Shown in pieces: positions 61,697 to 64,000 of a stretch of DNA of 64,000 nt; within the stretch, counting starts at the first letter, position 1, and the number at the start of each line of letters is the position of its first letter. The position numbers and the translations under genes were made by a program. The stretch covers positions 186,001 to 250,000 of the forward strand of contig JAPZUF010000002.1 in NCBI GenBank assembly GCA_027533395.1. Reading direction: 5' to 3'. Below the pieces are notes generated by a model. The model was not told the DNA's origin, made no database searches, and saw nothing but the letters and a program-made list of their open reading frames with translations. The stretch is from Cyclobacteriaceae bacterium. Lineage in GTDB: Bacteria; Bacteroidota; Bacteroidia; Cytophagales; Cyclobacteriaceae.

Positions 61697-62483
61697 GACA
61701 CTCTACGACATACTCGGCATTTCGCAGGCAGCAAGCGAACAGGAAATAAAAAAAGCCTATCGCAAATTGGCTTTACAATATCATCCTGATAAAAATAAAA
61801 GTGCGGATGCTGCAGAAAAGTTTAATCTGATACAACAAGCTTACAATGTATTAAGCAATTCACAATTAAGAACTCAATATGACTACACGCTTGTGCTTGG
61901 TAACCAACAAAATACACTAGAAGAGGAAGCAACATTTAGAAACAATCATCGAAATCCTCGATATAGAGCCAGAAGTCATTACCAAAATACAGATAAGGGA
62001 CCTACCGAAAGGTACATTGCTATGGTTTCCGTTCTTGGCTACTTTAAAAAAGTAAATTACCTGAGCATAGCCTTGCTACTATTTATTGCAACGGAATACC
62101 TTCTTCCTCATAAAACTGAAAAACTTGAAATTGCTGACGTAATGCAAAGAAGAAGTGGTAACCAATACATTTATTATTTCGTATTTACGAATGGCGGTAA
62201 ATTTGATTTTTCGAGGAATTCGGAAGTTTTTCTTTATCGGGGAGATAATTTATTCATTCATTATTCATTGTTGACTGAAACGTTGATTGAAATTGAGTTA
62301 CCACGAACAACGTTCAGCTATACAAACTTTCCAACAATTTATGCCAACTTTAGTTTTGTGCCTATTCTTTTAGCACTTTTAACTTTTCTTTCGATGATCT
62401 TTCAAAAGAAAACAGAATTTGCTTTTAGTTTAGGAATCATCAACATATTCTTATTAATCATTATTTTTATCATGTTGATTTAA
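61695..62483 (+). CDS. J-domain membrane protein
   Basis: 262 residues from a TTG at 61695. The J domain starts at once ([33 protein letters not shown] with HPD), which leaves no room for a later start; no ATG is available upstream. After a linker there are three hydrophobic segments (about 120-138, 225-243 and 245-262). J-domain proteins stimulate Hsp70 ATPase; a membrane-anchored one would recruit DnaK to the inner membrane. Odd: the start codon lies in the T tract of the upstream terminator. Four bases before the next gene. Confidence 0.8.
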   Translation: MTLYDILGISQAASEQEIKKAYRKLALQYHPDKNKSADAAEKFNLIQQAYNVLSNSQLRTQYDYTLVLGNQQNTLEEEATFRNNHRNPRYRARSHYQNTDKGPTERYIAMVSVLGYFKKVNYLSIALLLFIATEYLLPHKTEKLEIADVMQRRSGNQYIYYFVFTNGGKFDFSRNSEVFLYRGDNLFIHYSLLTETLIEIELPRTTFSYTNFPTIYANFSFVPILLALLTFLSMIFQKKTEFAFSLGIINIFLLIIIFIMLI

Positions 62484-62487
62484 TGTT

Positions 62488-62838
62488 ATGGCTGCGAAAA
62501 AAAACGATTGGAAAAACAGAGAAGGTGTGGTGTATTCTACTTCTAACGATTTCGATTACCAATATCAACAACAAGAAGAAGCTGAAACCCTACCCAAACA
62601 ACAACAAAACCTGATTGTAAAACTCGATAAATCCATGCGAGCCGGTAAACAAGTTACTTTAGTTGTCGGCTTTATCGGAAACTCAGTCGACCTCGAAAGT
62701 TTAGGGAAACTCCTTAAAACCAAATGTGGGGTTGGAGGTTCGGTTAAAGATGGAGAAGTCATCATCCAAGGCGACCACCGCGATAAATTGGTTGCTGTGC
62801 TACAAAAAGAAGGTTATAAAGCAAAAAGAGGCAATTAA
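62488..62838 (+). CDS. SUI1/YciH-type translation initiation factor-like protein
   Basis: 116 residues. An N-terminal basic, unstructured 40 residues (AAKKNDWKNREGVVYST) precedes the eIF1/SUI1 fold: KQVTLVVGFIGNSVDLESLGKLLKTKCGVGGSVKDGEVIIQGDHRDKLV gives the conserved L-K-x-K-x-G-x-G-G and the I-Q-G-D-H-R-D. Bacterial members have an unclear role in start-site selection. It follows the J-domain gene by 4 bases and lies before rpsA; its own stop is followed by the rpsA promoter. Confidence 0.88.
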   Translation: MAAKKNDWKNREGVVYSTSNDFDYQYQQQEEAETLPKQQQNLIVKLDKSMRAGKQVTLVVGFIGNSVDLESLGKLLKTKCGVGGSVKDGEVIIQGDHRDKLVAVLQKEGYKAKRGN

Positions 62839-62905
62839 GCTATTGTAATCCTTCTCTAAATCCTTGATTTTCTGTAAGAAAGCCTTTTAAATTTCAGATT
62901 TTTAT

Positions 62906-62913
62906 TACCTTTG
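62906..62913 (+). promoter_or_regulatory. -7 box (TACCTTTG) of rpsA
   Basis: TACCTTTG is a perfect TAnnTTTG match. Start predicted at about 62918, which leaves a leader of about 98 bases before the rpsA ATG. Confidence 0.75.
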
Positions 62914-62917
62914 CAGC

Positions 62918-63015
62918 CCCATTGGGGAACCAGTCGATAGGTTTCGGCCGGTATGTAAAACCAAATTTGCAAAGGAAGCCCGGCCTTTGCATGTACAAAG
63001 GGCATCAAACCATTT
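62918..63015 (+). promoter_or_regulatory. Structured leader of rpsA with alternative hairpins
   Basis: The 5' leader can form TGCAAAGG (62968-62975) with CCTTTGCA (62984-62991), or instead CCTTTG (62984-62989) with CAAAGG (62996-63001), extended by GCCC (62978-62981) with GGGC (63000-63003). The two folds share CCTTTG and exclude each other. A further CCCCATTGGGG hairpin is at its start. S1 autoregulates its own synthesis in E. coli; whether this leader does so is inference. Confidence 0.55.
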
Positions 63016-64000
63016 ATGGCAAAAAATACAAAAGGCTCTGAACCAAGAGCTAAAAAAGCCACAGAAGCTGAAGCATTAGCTCCTGTTAAAAAAGTAAAAG
63101 GTCCAAAAACAGCCGAAGAGCTTGCTAACGAAGACCTAATCCAAGCAGCAAAAGAATTTAAGAGAGAAGAAGAAGTAATCACTTCAGAAGCTATTCCTGC
63201 TGCTCAATTGAAAAAAGAATTGTATGCTAAGCAAGTGGCAGGACAATTCGATTGGGATGCTTACGAAACAAAAGGTTTTGGCGAAGGCTACTCAAAAGAC
63301 AAAAAGCAAGAAATGTTAAACCTTTATGGTAACACCGTTACTACTGTAAACAGTGGTGAATTGGTTGAAGGAATCGTAGTAGGCATTAACGATCGCGATG
63401 TAATTCTTAACATCGGTTTCAAATCAGATGGTTTGGTGCCATTGGCAGAATTTAAAGACAATCCTAATTTAAAAATTGGTGATACAGTAGATTTATTCAT
63501 CGAAGAGCGCGAAGACAAAATGGGTCAGCTCATCCTTAGCCGCAGAAAAGCGAAGTTGATGAAAGGATGGGATTTGGTACAAAAAGCACTCGACAACGAC
63601 TCTATCATCGAAGGTTTTGTAAAACGCAGAACAAAAGGTGGTTTGATTGTAGATGTGTTTGGTATCGAAGCCTTCTTACCAGGTTCGCAAATCGATGTGA
63701 AGCCAATTCGCGATTTCGATATTTATGTGAACAAAACCATGGAAGTGAAAGTGGTGAAAATCAACTACACTAACGACAACGTGGTTGTATCGCACAAAGT
63801 ATTGATTGAAAAAGATATCGAACAACAAAAGGTAGCCATCCTCAACAACTTAGAGAAAGGACAAGTGTTGGAAGGAACCATCAAGAATATGACCAACTTC
63901 GGTGTGTTTATCGACTTAGGTGGCGTAGATGGTTTACTACACATTACCGATATTTCGTGGGGTCGCATCAACCATCCGGAAGAGATGTTGAAGTTAGACC
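63016..64000 (+). CDS. rpsA: 30S ribosomal protein S1 (5' part)
   Basis: 328 residues before the window ends, from the ATG at 63016. A basic/charged N-terminal extension of about 85 residues (AKNTKGSEPRAKKATEAEAL) precedes S1 domains: VNSGELVEGIVVGINDRDVILNIGFKSDGLVPLAEF, SIIEGFVKRRTKGGLIVDVFGIEAFLPGSQID, and the start of a third (GQVLEGTIKNMTNFGVFIDLGGVDGLLHITDISW). It binds mRNA on the 30S subunit. Bacteroidota depend little on Shine-Dalgarno pairing, so S1 is especially important here. Only the first half of the protein is in the window. Confidence 0.96.
   Translation, partial: MAKNTKGSEPRAKKATEAEALAPVKKVKGPKTAEELANEDLIQAAKEFKREEEVITSEAIPAAQLKKELYAKQVAGQFDWDAYETKGFGEGYSKDKKQEMLNLYGNTVTTVNSGELVEGIVVGINDRDVILNIGFKSDGLVPLAEFKDNPNLKIGDTVDLFIEEREDKMGQLILSRRKAKLMKGWDLVQKALDNDSIIEGFVKRRTKGGLIVDVFGIEAFLPGSQIDVKPIRDFDIYVNKTMEVKVVKINYTNDNVVVSHKVLIEKDIEQQKVAILNNLEKGQVLEGTIKNMTNFGVFIDLGGVDGLLHITDISWGRINHPEEMLKLD

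Noticed and set aside
1-64000. Search for tRNA, rRNA, CRISPR, insertion sequence or prophage signs
   Set aside because: No cloverleaf-like sequence, repeat-spacer arrays, transposase or phage genes seen; gene density and composition are even across the window.

Overview
The window looks like an ordinary chromosomal segment of an AT-rich member of the Bacteroidota, of Chitinophaga/Sphingobacterium/Cytophaga type; I cannot go below phylum safely. The evidence is the Bacteroidota-typical families (DUF4293, DUF4252, YfhO, tricorn-like protease, DUF3857), many signal peptides ending in A-Q, promoters resembling the TAnnTTTG -7 box, and few Shine-Dalgarno sequences. I count 61 protein genes (two cut by the window edges), no rRNA or tRNA, no CRISPR array, no insertion sequence and no prophage. 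No gene-free stretch exceeds 300 bases.

Layout. 1-3140 (minus): a DUF2721 protein, a small membrane protein and YfhO. 3421-7830 (plus): three secreted amidohydrolase-fold proteins of which only the middle one keeps the HxH metal motif. 8126-11092: a divergent MreB paralogue, a YitT-type membrane protein, a 42-residue membrane protein on the other strand, and peptidase E. 11237-17219 (minus): htpG, then a four-gene run with a Prc-type S41 protease and a DUF4293 protein. 17276-26026 (plus): a DUF3857 protein, thiolase, truA, an ABC exporter, two paralogous barrel-like proteins and an S10 carboxypeptidase. 26081-30839: a DUF4256 protein, an HD hydrolase, a class III CoA-transferase, and an overlapping pair made of a four-module CBM48 protein and a tandem aspartic protease. 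30988-39246: tricorn-like protease, mnmA, a TlpA-like lipoprotein, a TPR protein, an NTF2-like protein, a SixA-like phosphatase and a DUF2007 protein. 39348-46242: ECF sigma factor, putative anti-sigma, three DUF4252 proteins, an ABC transporter, then a second ABC transporter on the minus strand.

46369-61643 is the most coherent part: a microoxic respiration island. It holds usp-ccoI-ccoS-hemN, hsp20, ccoNO-ccoQ-ccoP-ccoG-ccoH-(SafE/DsbD-like), and on the opposite strand a soluble PAS histidine kinase with a response regulator fused to a CRP/FNR-type DNA-binding protein; two more usp genes follow. The PAS domain carries a His and an Arg in the spacing of the FixL heme ligand and distal arginine. 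Sites of the form TGAYNNNNRTCA stand in front of three of these transcription units; the promoter-proximal ones are centred about 41.5 bases before the start predicted from a TAnnTTTG-like box, and two promoters have a second site exactly 22 bp further upstream. I infer a compressed FixL-FixJ-FixK cascade (sensor kinase plus one regulator that is receiver and FNR in one chain) controlling cbb3 oxidase, its copper loading, anaerobic heme synthesis and stress proteins.

61695-64000 ends with a J-domain membrane protein (TTG start inside a terminator tract), an eIF1/SUI1-like factor, and rpsA behind a leader with two mutually exclusive hairpins.
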